Shown: positions 21,205 through 30,843 of the stretch, piece after piece
Numbering within the stretch: position 1 is the stretch's first letter
Layout: the number at the start of each line of letters is the position of its first letter
Assembly (NCBI GenBank): GCA_027577415.1
Contig: JANBQS010000046.1
Location: 1 to 46,145, forward strand
Direction: 5' to 3'
DNA: 46,145 nucleotides
DNA from: Coemansia sp. RSA 922
Taxonomy: Eukaryota; Kickxellomycota; Kickxellomycetes; Kickxellales; Kickxellaceae
The notes under the pieces: generated by a model
What the model was told of the DNA's origin: nothing
The model's database searches: none
The model's input: the letters and a program-made list of their open reading frames with translations, nothing else
Made by a program: the position numbers and the translations under genes

Positions 21205-21323
21205 GTTCAAGTAGTGTATTCCAGGCGAAAGTAGTTTAAAAAAGAGCTGGAGATGGTGGATGAAGAATGAGTTGGAGGAGAGGAGGATTAAAATTTTGGA
21301 GCAGAATGCATCTCTTAAATAGG
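21202..21323 (-). promoter_or_regulatory. Family B gene 2 leader and TATA box
   Basis: The TATA-like CCTATTTAA is at 21315-21323. Bases 21202-21277 match the B1 leader exactly. An AAAGACTTTAG element near 21412 corresponds to the one upstream of B1. Confidence 0.7.
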
Positions 21324-21811
21324 TGGAAGGGGTGCCTGAAAAAATGGCCACCAAATTTTTTTCTCTCTCACTCTGTCTATTCTCCTCCCACTCTCCCCCA
21401 ACCAAGCTCTCAAAGACTTTAGCTCTTTGTCTACTACTCTACAAAAAGAGTACAAAGAATACAGACATGTGCTTCAAAGGCCACTAATGGTGTCATAGGA
21501 AGACCTGCTCCCCAACATTCTTTTTCTGGGTACTATTTCTGAATACCGTTTCTGTTTGAAACAGATTTTTTAGTGATTCAACCTTGAGTAATCACTGCAT
21601 TTAGTGTTTCATTTATTTAGAGAGTGGTTGGCATGTGTAAAAGAGGAACATTATTAAAAACTAAACAGAAAGCTAGTTAAGTGCTATTGAACAGGCCTGT
21701 GCTTAATTACTTTTAATTACCTTCGCTTCTCAACAGCACTTGTTGCTTAAAATAATCACGACATTTGCCTAATTGTTTTGCGACAAGTACAAAACTACTC
21801 TAAACTTTTCT
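21324..21811. other. Intergenic between B2 and B3, no gene seen
   Basis: The half next to B2 is homologous to the B1 upstream region, but the CRE palindrome at the matching place has decayed (AATGGTGTCATAG near 21487). The remainder is AT-rich and featureless. Confidence 0.4.
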
Positions 21812-22213
21812 CTATAGGTCAATAAATTTTCTTAGGGTACAACCAAGAGGATTACTCATGTAGCCTTCACTTACCATCTTTCCCAAAAATAAGCCAAACC
21901 AGTTCTCATGTGTTACATCTGTGCCCTTGGTCTTCGCCACGCCTTCTATATAATTGAGCTCTGTGTCAGTCATTAGAACGACCAAGATATAAGGCGTAAT
22001 ATCCAATTGAGCCACATCCTTGTGACACCTAGGTATCCCTCCAACAACAAAGTATATACTTTCTTCATCTTGCTCTTGCATCTTGAGAAAGCCAGAGACT
22101 CCTTCTTTGACATGCTTGTGGTTATCAGCTGTAATTTCGTACCTGTCTACATACGCAAGAGGATATTCAGTGCTTTTCTTGAATTCATAAACTAGTACTT
22201 GAGAAACGGGCAT
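21812..22213 (-). CDS. Family B small protein 3, more diverged (unknown function)
   Basis: 133 residues from the ATG at 22213, chosen because MPVSQVLVYEF aligns with the N-terminus of B2 (MPAKVIVYYYD). An ATG at 22264 in the same frame would add 17 residues and cannot be excluded. Family features present are IYFVVGG, DITPYILVVLM, AKTKGTDVTHENWFGLFLGKMV and a final CTLRKFIDL helix. It has no close copy of the shared B1/B2 leader, so it represents an older duplication. Function unknown. Confidence 0.7.
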   Translation of the reverse strand: MPVSQVLVYEFKKSTEYPLAYVDRYEITADNHKHVKEGVSGFLKMQEQDEESIYFVVGGIPRCHKDVAQLDITPYILVVLMTDTELNYIEGVAKTKGTDVTHENWFGLFLGKMVSEGYMSNPLGCTLRKFIDL

Positions 22214-22310
22214 TATTCTAACTGCGTGATACTTGGCGTGTTTTAGAGAAACAAAGAAAAGCAATTTAAATAGAAGATGGTCTGGGAAGAAAGCAAGAGA
22301 GGTGAAAGGT

Positions 22311-22341
22311 GCCAGGCGAGGATGTCGGCTGTTAAATAGTG
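22311..22341 (-). promoter_or_regulatory. Family B gene 3 promoter
   Basis: The plus-strand reading GGCGAGGATGTCGGCTGTTAAATAG places a CTATTTAA box about 125 bp before the chosen ATG. The GGCGAG and CGGCTGTT parts resemble family A promoters, most of all that of gene 5. Confidence 0.5.
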
Positions 22342-22565
22342 CACAATTTCTCTCTTTTTCCCCTCGCTATTCAATCATTGTGACAGTTCTAATTGCCCCC
22401 AACGGTATTTTAAAAGGCGCCGATTTCTTTGAACGCTGGGCCAACCCCGCCGTCATTGATTGTCAGCGTTGACTGCAAGAATTACCTCATTAAGATCAAG
22501 CGACAGTATGCCCACGTGTTGAAGTTGGCTACAATGGTAATTATAAAAAAAGAAGTATCCAATCT
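22342..22565. other. Region between the B3 promoter and the glycogen synthase stop
   Basis: No gene seen. It contains the 3' flank of glycogen synthase and the distal upstream part of B3. Confidence 0.4.
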
Positions 22566-24932
22566 CTATGGAGTCTGGATGGTAGGTGTCATAAGCGGAG
22601 TCTTCATCTTGAGGTTTATTGGCGGCCGCAGATCATGGTCCTCGTCCTCCTGGTTCCTGACGCCCGGCAACTCAGCGCTGATGCTAAGTGCAGCCAGGTC
22701 ATAGGTCGAGAGGTCGGCGCCGATGAGCGGCGTTCCGGGGATAGACTGAGGGCGAGAGAGCTTCAAGTGCTCATCCCGGTCATAGGGCGAAAACGACGCC
22801 GAATCGTCAAACGAGTCCGGGTAGCAGCGGCGCAGAGCGCACTGCCTCGCCTTCATATACTCGATACCCATGCGCTTCCAATCGAGGATATCCGAGAGTC
22901 GCTCTGTGCGGTTGCGCTGGTTGATACGCTGGCGACGGGTCTTTTGGCAAAACTCAAACATGTACGACGCCAGCTGGTCCATAGACTCTTCGGCCGATTT
23001 GAGCCGCCGGTCAACGATATAGATGCCGTAGTCCTGGGGGTTGACAATATTGTCCTCCATAAAGCACCCAAAGCCAGAGAGGTTCGTAGTAATCGACGGC
23101 ACGCCCATGACCGTGCACTCAGCGGGAGTATAGCCCCAGGGCTCGTAGTACGACGGGAAGACGCCCAGATGCGTGCCGCGGATAAACTCCTCGTAGTCCA
23201 GACCGATGACAGGGTTGTTGGCGTTGAGGAACTCGGGGTGGAAGACGATTTTCACTCGGTCATCGTCGTTATTGAACAAGTGCACCGAGCGCAGCTGGCT
23301 TAGCACAGGGTCCTCGCTGTCGCTGACCATGTTGTGCGTGACGATGGGTGGCAGCGAGTCGCGCTTGAGCGAAAACACTCGGCGCTTGAGCAGCACGCGG
23401 TCCTGCTCAGTCAGCAGGTCCTCGAGCTGGGGCTCCTTGCCACGCGCAGCCATCTCAAAGATACGCTTGCCGATGCGAGTCGACACCTCCTCCACGGTGT
23501 CCTCGAGCTGCTTGATAAGCGCCTGCCCCTTGAGGGTCTCGACAGTAAAAGAGTTGACCTTGGCGGGCGTGATGATAAAGGCGACAACGGTGATGGGCGA
23601 ATTGCAGGCCTTCAGACGAGCGTTGAGACGGGCCAGGGACTCAATGTACATGTCAATGCCCTTGTTGCGATACTCATAGCGACCGGCAGTGAAGAAGTAG
23701 AGCGTGTTCTCGAGCTCAAAGTTGTAGTGGCCGTAAAAGTGGCCGCGGACAAAGTGGTTGATGCGCTCTTTGGCTACCTGGTGCAAGTTCTGGAACTCGT
23801 GCATGGCTGAGAACTTGACGACGTTGAGCCCGTTGGGCAGCACGCCGTCGGGCTTGCGACGTAGAAGGTACTCGGCCTCATAGGCGGTGATGTTGGAGAC
23901 CGTGGTGAACACGTCGACGCAGTGGGCGGCGGCGCGCTCAATGCAGTAGCGGTGGTAGATGCCGCGCTTGCCTGCTTCCTCGTCGACGTTAAAGTGCTTG
24001 AGGTTGTTGTAGAAATCGACGTTGCCGGCGCACAGGTAGCGGCCAAGCAGCGTGGCATGAGTAGTGAAAATGGTCGCCACGTCGATCTTGCGCTTGTTAC
24101 ACAGAACGGCACCCACGCCAGCCTGCCACTCGTGGAACTGGGCGATGATCGCATGCTCCGTGTCGTGCTTTGCAACCTACACACAATAGAGCAATATTAC
24201 ACTGTAATAATTGAGTAAGTGTGCACTATTTGTAAATGCCGGCGTGATGCGGATAGCCATGTCACAGACAGGTTTTATTGTCTTTCACTTATGCAGGTTT
24301 CTCCCCCCAAACTGCATTCAGTTTGTTTTAGCTGCCAGGGGCGTGGGACTACACCCGCGGGTAACTGCGCAAAGATAGGCACACCAGAACAATAGATGAT
24401 AAGGGGGTAGATAGCGCGCTGAACGGAATGGGGGGAAAGTGAGTGGACGATTGGGGGAGGGGAGCTTATCGATACATCGGATAACAATACTACAACTTAC
24501 CTCGCCGAGGAACCACGCATTGAGATAGCCAAAGAGAATCGTGTCGTTGGTTTCGGTGTCATGAGGCGGCGAAGGGATGCCAGCCACGCGCCAAAGATCG
24601 CCCTTCCACTCATCGAGCTTGTGAGCAGCAGACCCGATATCGAACAAGATCACACGAGGAGCCCCGTCGATCAGCCAGCGACCATAAAGTACCTGAACGC
24701 CCTGAGCCGTGATAGAGTCGATAGCCGCTTTGATCGCAGGAATATCAGGCTCGATTTCTTCAACCTCCACAGGTGCAGAGTACCGGTTCCAAGGACCCGT
24801 TAGATGGTAGCGGTCACCGTATTCTTGTACGGTCACTGGCACTTTGGTCTTGATCACTGTGTAGATACCTCCGACCTTGTTGGCCACCTCCCAAGAGGTC
24901 TCAAACAAAAGAGGTTGAGTAACGTCACGCAT
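22566..24932 (-). CDS. GSY1: Glycogen [starch] synthase (GT3 family)
   Basis: Exon 1 is 24932-24501, the intron 24500-24177 (GTAAGT...TGTGTAG) and exon 2 24176-22566, joining in frame (FLGE then VAKHDTEH) to give 680 residues, close to the usual 700. It transfers glucose from UDP-glucose to growing glycogen in the cytosol. Visible are the N-terminal KVGGIYTV loop, HEW and [14 protein letters not shown] blocks, the catalytic-loop motif EPWGYTPAE (about residues 489-497) and the arginine-rich helix [13 protein letters not shown] (about 557-570) that binds glucose-6-phosphate in the yeast enzyme. The tail has RPQSIPGTP (about 619-627) and TP sites, like the yeast inhibitory phosphorylation sites. 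The intron is unusually long for this region (324 bp). Confidence 0.95.
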
Positions 24933-25863
24933 GAGTACAAAAAAAGAGGTTCTAGTTCAAGATAAGAAGAGAGAAAAAAGAATAAGAAACAGCGTGAGAC
25001 TGAAAAAAAGAGCAAGCGTTGACAACCGGGGACAAGAGAGAGGAGAGAGATAGCGAGACTGTGCCTATTTATCAGGATGCACCTCTTCCGCCTGTCCGTC
25101 TTTTTTCTCTTCCCGTGAGAGCTTGTGCGTATTATGCACGGTAAGCACTGGCTTTTTTTGAGCCTCTCCAGGGTTCGGATTGGGGGGTGTGAGAATAAAG
25201 TAGGTGGCATGACGTGCCCTTGCTCGCAGACAACCATTACAAATGCTCGGAGCCTGAGCGCTCTCAATAATGCAGGAGAAAAAAGTGTGTGTATGTGTGG
25301 ATCCAGGCCGCCCAATTGCGAATCGGACAACGTGTGTCCAATTTTTTTTCCCTGCCGCTTGTGCCGCGCGCATCGCATCCTGCATAAAGAGGGAGAAAAA
25401 GGCCCACTGGAGCTTTCCACGCATCTCTGACGAGATTCTCCTTTTTCTTTTGCTCGGGCTTTATCTCGCCAATCGGCCATTCTCTCTCCCCTGACCCGCG
25501 CACAGACATGTTGGCCCCGGGATAAGAGAAAGATAACGGATTATCTTCACTATCGGTACCCAGTAGAAATACTGTTGTATTATTGTGCAGTCAGTCACCA
25601 TCACCCCCTTTTTTTCTCCGCACCGTAGCATGCAATTTACTGTCTATAGAGAGAGTGGTGCGGCGATTAAGGGCATCTACTGCATGTTACAGCAAAACAT
25701 ACATGAACATCCAATACTTGTTTTATTAGCCAAAAGAAATGGGGAAAAAAAGAAATGCACATCAAGCAAGCAGCTGGACGATGCGTGCCTTCATTTCCTC
25801 AATACTCATACATTAATACACTATATCCGAATAGCCCCTTATTTTTTCAAAACGACAATCCGA
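24933..25863. promoter_or_regulatory. Divergent promoter region of glycogen synthase and GDSL hydrolase
   Basis: For glycogen synthase a GATAAATAG box lies at 25064-25072 (minus strand), about 130 bp before the ATG. AGGGG-type stress elements occur on the minus strand (for example CCCCT at 25488-25492). The long open frame upstream of the hydrolase (from 25585) lacks a sensible N-terminus and is taken as leader. Multiple overlapping frames around 25065-25509 are not supported. Confidence 0.5.
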
Positions 25864-27087
25864 ATGGCATCCATAAAGGACCACCAGCGGTCAGCAAGTA
25901 GGCTGGTATATCTAAGCGGTCTTATTCTGGCGATATTATGTGTGTTGAGTGGGACTGCTCATGCGCGCAAACCACGAGTACCAGGAGCACAAGGACGGTT
26001 GCTAGTATTTGGCGAGAGCCTAGTAGACCCCGGCAACCTATACACCGCCATAGCACACCTATTCCCTTCAGCGCCCTACTACCAAGGACGCTGGAGTAAC
26101 GGGCCTACATTCGTAGAGTACCTAGCTGACCTACAATGTAGACAAATGGAGAACTATGCATTTGCAGGAGCAACAACCAACAATGGAAACGTCACTGCAC
26201 TACCAGTCAAAAGTCTAGTGCAAATGCCCAGCACAGACCAACAAGTAAAGCTCTTCAATCTCTACCACCTTTTAACAGTCTCTGGCTCTGCCTACATCGA
26301 TGATGTAGCAGTATTTACAGCTGGTGCTAATGAAATATTCCGCTCGATAGAGCCTATTTTGAGTGGAGAAATGTCTGTAGATTATCTGCCAACATTGATT
26401 TCTCAAAATCTCAAATCCCAGATTTTGTCACTAAAAGAACAGGGTGTTTCGCGGTTTATCCTCTTTTCATTGCCGCCTATTGATGATTCTCCACGCAGTA
26501 AGATGGGCAACTACCCGATAGCCGTTAAGCGTGTAGTAGATGCAGTTAATATGGCATTAGAGAAAATTGTGATAGAGCTACGCGAAGAAGATAAACTGTA
26601 CGAGACTGATCCCAGACGTCGTCTCAAGTGGATCCAGTGGGTGTCGTTCCGCGATATTATCGAGGTCCTTGAGCGCCCACCCGTACTCGACGCCCTACAT
26701 ATCACAAACACTAATGGTTCCTGTCTGCGTACACTAAAGTACGACGTGGACTTGGGCAATGACTTTTACAACTTCCTTGAACTCGTTACTCACGCTAACA
26801 CCATCCCAGTGTGCGATAACCCGGATGCATATTTTTACTGGGACGCCTCACATTTCTCGGCGCAAGTCCACCGCCTCATCGGCTATGTGCTTGACGACGC
26901 CGTAAACACATTGGAGGCTGGCGAGTGCTGGGCAGTCAGCGAAGACAAGGTGCTAAAGCTAGCAGCCGAAAACGAGTTGCACACACCAATAGTTTTACCC
27001 AAACAGTTGGTTACCACTCCAGTTGTCAGCATGTTATTCTCAAAGTTCCCTATCGTCCGACTAGCCTTCCAAGCCTTCATGTTATAG
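25864..27087 (+). CDS. Secreted GDSL/SGNH-type lipase or esterase
   Basis: 407 residues from the ATG at 25864. A signal peptide follows (basic start, LSGLILAILCVLSG, cleavage after AHA at about residue 36), so the in-frame ATG at 25621 and the frame start at 25585 are rejected. SGNH blocks are present: FGESLVDPGN (the GDSL block with Glu for Asp), NYAFAGATT, TAGANE and, near the C-terminus, WDASHF, which supplies the Asp and His. These enzymes hydrolyse esters or lipids outside the cell. The C-terminus adds about 70 residues after DASH with no anchor motif that I can identify. Substrate is unknown. Confidence 0.88.
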   Translation: MASIKDHQRSASRLVYLSGLILAILCVLSGTAHARKPRVPGAQGRLLVFGESLVDPGNLYTAIAHLFPSAPYYQGRWSNGPTFVEYLADLQCRQMENYAFAGATTNNGNVTALPVKSLVQMPSTDQQVKLFNLYHLLTVSGSAYIDDVAVFTAGANEIFRSIEPILSGEMSVDYLPTLISQNLKSQILSLKEQGVSRFILFSLPPIDDSPRSKMGNYPIAVKRVVDAVNMALEKIVIELREEDKLYETDPRRRLKWIQWVSFRDIIEVLERPPVLDALHITNTNGSCLRTLKYDVDLGNDFYNFLELVTHANTIPVCDNPDAYFYWDASHFSAQVHRLIGYVLDDAVNTLEAGECWAVSEDKVLKLAAENELHTPIVLPKQLVTTPVVSMLFSKFPIVRLAFQAFML

Positions 27088-27204
27088 ACACTTTAGATGT
27101 TTACAGCATATAAGAAAAAATTAATAATAGTATAAAGCGAGAAGAAAAAAAAATTAATGCGGAGATAATTATAGACAGTGAGCAAATAAATAGAAATATT
27201 ATGC

Positions 27205-27633
27205 CTATGCGTGTGGAGTAGTCCGTGTTTTAGACCTAAACAGTCCTTTGATTCGACTAGTCATAGGCCGCGACACAGTCTCCTCTGCCTTTTTCGGCAA
27301 CGTGAACCGAACCAGCGGCTCCACACCACCTGCACTATTATCAGATATGCTAGACACTGTGCTCAACGGAGTAGTCTGAGCCCTTAACATCGGCTGTACA
27401 TCACGCTTTACTGGTCGCCGTTGATGTTCCTGGTGAAGTTTACGCATAGCTAATTCGTCTTTAAACTCCGCCATTTCCAACCGAACCCTTCGCTCTAACC
27501 CAAACGAGTACCGAGGTATATCCTGTACCGCCACATACGAACCAATGAGCTCAAAGGGGAATTCTGCGGCACTAAAAGTTTCCTCGTCTGTTATACAAAA
27601 GACAAGCGGTACGTCCTTGACGTACTCACTCAT
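27205..27633 (-). CDS. Small protein of unknown function
   Basis: 142 residues, single exon. The N-terminal half is a mixed strand-like stretch (VPLVFCITDEETF, FELIGSYVAVQDIPRYSFGLERR) followed by a charged helix (RLEMAEFKDELAMRKLHQEHQRR). The C-terminal half is basic and Ser/Thr-rich, with a final RIKGLFRSK segment. No signal peptide or membrane segment. It is convergent with the hydrolase gene (117 bp apart). I do not recognise the family. Codon use looks coding. Confidence 0.6.
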   Translation of the reverse strand: MSEYVKDVPLVFCITDEETFSAAEFPFELIGSYVAVQDIPRYSFGLERRVRLEMAEFKDELAMRKLHQEHQRRPVKRDVQPMLRAQTTPLSTVSSISDNSAGGVEPLVRFTLPKKAEETVSRPMTSRIKGLFRSKTRTTPHA

Positions 27634-28666
27634 AACCAGTTATAGTTGTAAATGTGAAATGCAGATGATGCGTAGTAGGAAAGAAATTCAATAAATTGCA
27701 AAAAAAAAATAGAAAGTGAGCTTTTTTTGTATTATCAGTTCCTAGGCAAAGGCAGAAACGTCCAAAGCTCGTATGGCTAAAAAAAAAAAAAAAAGCCAAG
27801 CTTAGAGCACGTGACTGCTCCGCCACTGCGGATTAGATTACGATTGAACAAATCAACACCGTGTTCCCATGGTCTGGTTCCGCTTAAAAAAAAAAGTTGA
27901 GCGTGCGTTAATTTATTTGGGGGAGGGTCGTGTTCCTATCTCAGCTGCCAAGCGTCGGATATATCTGAATTTTCTATTCGGACAAAGGCAAGCAGCACGA
28001 GAGCCTTGCTAATTGTCTGCTACCCCGCATAAAAGGGCACACAGGTGCACTTGCCAAAAAAGTGTAGACAATAAGCGAGTACCTCGACGGTGAAATTGAT
28101 TTACATTCCCCCCAAACCTCATTATTTTTTCCTGACACGGGAGAAGATAAAATCAGTGTACCTTCTCGGTCGTTGTCTATGCAACCACATGGATATTAGC
28201 ACTTTTTTACTATTCAGTCAATAAGGCAAATTGCGCCATTGCGTCCTTGTGAAAAAAGCGGAAATGGATACAGTGCGAAATAGAAGGACCCCACCGGTGA
28301 CATACACACTGCTGATTGGCTTGTGACTAACGGATGGGGGTCATGTAAATCCTAGTTTTGTTGAAAATCTGCAACAACACTTTGTGATGTGTGAAAAAAA
28401 GGAGCGAATTTCTTATCTGAAAAGACGGCACCATTCAAAGAGACATTTTTTTTTCTCTTTCCAATCATCGGTATAAAGACAGTCTTTCCCCCGCTCCCTT
28501 CGAGTAGTGTGTACCCTAGACGTTATGCGGACAAATCAATAATCCCCTTTTTTTCTCTTCTTTCCTCTACCTTTTTTTTCATTTTTTTTTTCCATCTCTG
28601 ATACATCAACTTTTTCTTCTCGGCGTGTGAGTGTGTGTGGGGTTTACAAGACATTCAAGACTGACA
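27634..28666. other. Divergent upstream region of the small unknown gene and the ZIP transporter
   Basis: A CACGTG E-box (GCACGTGAC) is at 27808-27813, the type bound by Cbf1/Pho4-like factors. A run of Ts/As at 27780-27794 is nearby. For the ZIP gene TATAAA lies at 28472-28477, followed by a long pyrimidine-rich leader. Another ATAAAAGG is near 28029. No gene is supported. Confidence 0.5.
28472..28477 (+). promoter_or_regulatory. TATA box of the ZIP transporter gene
   Basis: GGTATAAAGA lies 190 bp before the ATG at 28667, upstream of a T/C-rich stretch typical of fungal transcription start regions. Confidence 0.5.
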
Positions 28667-29824
28667 ATGGCACTCAAGAACCAAGCACTTATTTTACTCG
28701 CCCTGGCACTCTACGCCTGCGCACCGATAGTAGCCGGTCGACCCGGTCCTTTACGTCGGCGGCACGGTTCCCACGACCATGACCACGAGCATGAGCACGA
28801 AGAGTTAGACTGTCAAGCCTCTGGAATCGACGATTGGAACACCAAGCTACACATCGGCGCCATTTTCATAGTACTAGTAGCCAGCGGCATCGGCTCATTC
28901 CTCCCAGTACTCGGCTACTACGTTCCCTGTCTACATATCCCCAAATCAGCACTAACGTTTGGCAAGTTCCTAGGTACCGGCGTGATTATCGCCACAGCTC
29001 TTATCCACATGCTACCCGGCGGAACCGAAGCCCTAGGTAACCCCTGCATTGGCGGTCGTATGGGCGACTACGGTGGTTGGCCTGGAGTCCTAGCGATAAT
29101 GGCTATTTTGGTCATGCATTTGATGGAGTTCCTTTTGTCAAATCACGCTATGGGCAAACACTCGCACTCACATGGACACGAGGAAACAGCGAAGCCAGAG
29201 GACCATGTACATTCGGAGGAAAGTAGCGAGTTAGCCAAGCCCTTCCCAGATAACCAGGCTGACTGTGATGCAGTAGCCGTGCACACGCATCATACGCATG
29301 TCCATGGCCTGTCGTTTATCGATGCTGCTGGCGCCCGCGCATTCCACGTATCAACGTATATCCTCGAGCTAGGCATCTGTCTACACTCCGTCATCATTGG
29401 TCTGACACTGTCGGTGGCAAGTGGTACAGACTTTACGACGCTTTTGGTCGCCATCTGCTTCCACCAGCTATGCGAAGGTCTGGCACTGGGCAGCCGCCTG
29501 GCGCAGATGCAGCACAAGAACCGCGCTTTCCTGAGGGCCTCCATTAGCGCCGCAGTCTTTATGCTTATCACTCCTCTGGGCATGATCATCGGTATCGGCG
29601 TCCGCTACTCGTACCAAGCCAACTCACCAGCTTCCCTCATGTCTATCGGCGTCCTTGACTCGCTCTCGGCTGGTATTCTTTTATACACGGGTCTAGTCAA
29701 CCTCCTCGCTGAAGAATTTGGTACACTGGAGTTCAGAGGATACGGTGTCTCTAAAAAAGTAATGTGCTTTGCTGCTACCTATATCGGAGCTGGTATAATG
29801 GCACTTATTGGCAAGTGGGCATAA
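28667..29824 (+). CDS. ZIP-family zinc/iron transporter
   Basis: 385 residues from the ATG at 28667, the first giving a clean N-terminal signal-like helix (LILLALALYACAPIVAG). It is followed by a His/Asp/Glu-rich segment (HDHDHEHEHEE) that may bind metal outside the cell, then eight membrane segments in two groups. Between segments 3 and 4 is a variable loop with two His clusters (HSHSHGHEE and HTHHTHVHG). Segment 4 has LHSVIIGL and segment 5 has CFHQLCEGLALG, the paired metal-binding motifs of the family. The protein should bring Zn2+ or Fe2+ into the cytosol across the plasma membrane. The exact metal cannot be told from sequence. Confidence 0.93.
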   Translation: MALKNQALILLALALYACAPIVAGRPGPLRRRHGSHDHDHEHEHEELDCQASGIDDWNTKLHIGAIFIVLVASGIGSFLPVLGYYVPCLHIPKSALTFGKFLGTGVIIATALIHMLPGGTEALGNPCIGGRMGDYGGWPGVLAIMAILVMHLMEFLLSNHAMGKHSHSHGHEETAKPEDHVHSEESSELAKPFPDNQADCDAVAVHTHHTHVHGLSFIDAAGARAFHVSTYILELGICLHSVIIGLTLSVASGTDFTTLLVAICFHQLCEGLALGSRLAQMQHKNRAFLRASISAAVFMLITPLGMIIGIGVRYSYQANSPASLMSIGVLDSLSAGILLYTGLVNLLAEEFGTLEFRGYGVSKKVMCFAATYIGAGIMALIGKWA

Positions 29825-29889
29825 AAACATTTTTATATGTAAAAATTATTCTTACTCTTTTTTTCCTTATTGATTATTAAACTGAATAG

Positions 29890-30252
29890 CTAGTCTTCAA
29901 ACCCTGGTGTCGCACGCCGAGGACGGTTAGGCACTACAAATAATAAAGGTTGATTAGTGAGTGATATTATTTTGTTGTCAGTTCTTTATTAATGGCAACT
30001 TACGTGGATAGCTCTCGGGAATGGCCTTGGGTGCTACAAACCCTACAGCACGGCGAATAGGTCCTGCTGCCAGTACCAAAATGGGTCCTACAAGAATAAA
30101 CCCGTAACGGATTAGTATACGCTGCTTTTTCTGGAGGGTAAATTCTACAACCGGTGAATTGCATCAGAAAACGTGCCTGCGAAACCGAGGGCCAAACCCC
30201 ACACAGCAAATGGGTGCTCAAACGTAGCCTTGCGAAGCGTGTTGAATATCAT
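29890..30252 (-). CDS. nuo9.5: NADH:ubiquinone oxidoreductase 9.5 kDa accessory subunit (NDUFA3-like), three exons
   Basis: This gene is invisible as a long open frame. Exon 1 is 30252-30177, intron 1 30176-30088 (GCACGT...TTGTAG, a GC-AG intron), exon 2 30087-30004, intron 2 30003-29934 (GTAAGT...TTTGTAG) and exon 3 29933-29890. The 204 coding bases give 67 residues. Both introns hold a CTAAT-type branch site. The protein has EHPFAVWGLALGFAG-PILVLAAGPIRR, one membrane helix, then IPESYPLP and a PRR...GFED end. This is the pattern of the fungal 9.5 kDa complex I subunit: one helix, a P-x-R-R step, then IP-x-x-YP-x-P-x-x-PR. It acts in the mitochondrial inner membrane. The splice model is by eye. 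Confidence 0.78.
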
Positions 30253-30843
30253 TGATAGAATAATAATATTATAAAAATTCAAAATTGAAGAAACAAAAGT
30301 GAACACAAACTCTCCACACTGCCTTTAAAAGATAATCAGTGATTCCCCACTGTAATCTAGTGATCACATCAATGCATAGGTGCGATCTTTGGATAAAAAC
30401 ATACAGGTTTTTTTGGGGGATGTGAACGGCACGTCGGATATGCACGGAAGGGTCTATAACGGAGGGACCGTCCACAATGCATGCATACCGAGGAGCGTTT
30501 TTCTTTGTAGACTTGAAAGACAAATTGATTTCTCAAGCAACTTTGAATCCAGTTCTTAACATGTGTTTCTCCAAAAGTGGGGAAGAGCAGCAGCAGCATA
30601 CCTTTACTCGCTATCCTTTATTTAGATCACATTGGTTTTTTGAATAGCAAGTCGTTAGAGATTTACCATGGATTTACCCATTGGAAAAAAACAGGTGTTT
30701 CTTGTTTTTTGAATTAGCCAAGAGAACAGGACAAGATAGCCTTTGTCTTTATTATTCAATTCCTTTTTATTATTTCATATATTTGTTATTATTTTTTTTG
30801 CGAAACATTTTTTTGGATAACTTTTCTTGTACTTTTTTTCTTG
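30253..30843. other. Divergent upstream region of the complex I subunit and the UNC93-like gene
   Basis: The part near 30840 is very rich in T, as in a leader or polypyrimidine tract. An ATG at 30668 followed by nine codons and CAGGTG could be a small first exon of the UNC93-like gene, but the phase fits only with a weak donor (see that entry). A minus-strand frame at 30269-30523 is open but unlike any protein that I know. Confidence 0.4.

Noticed and set aside
22635..23303. 222-codon plus-strand frame opposite glycogen synthase
   Set aside because: It is a shadow of the highly conserved enzyme exon on the other strand.
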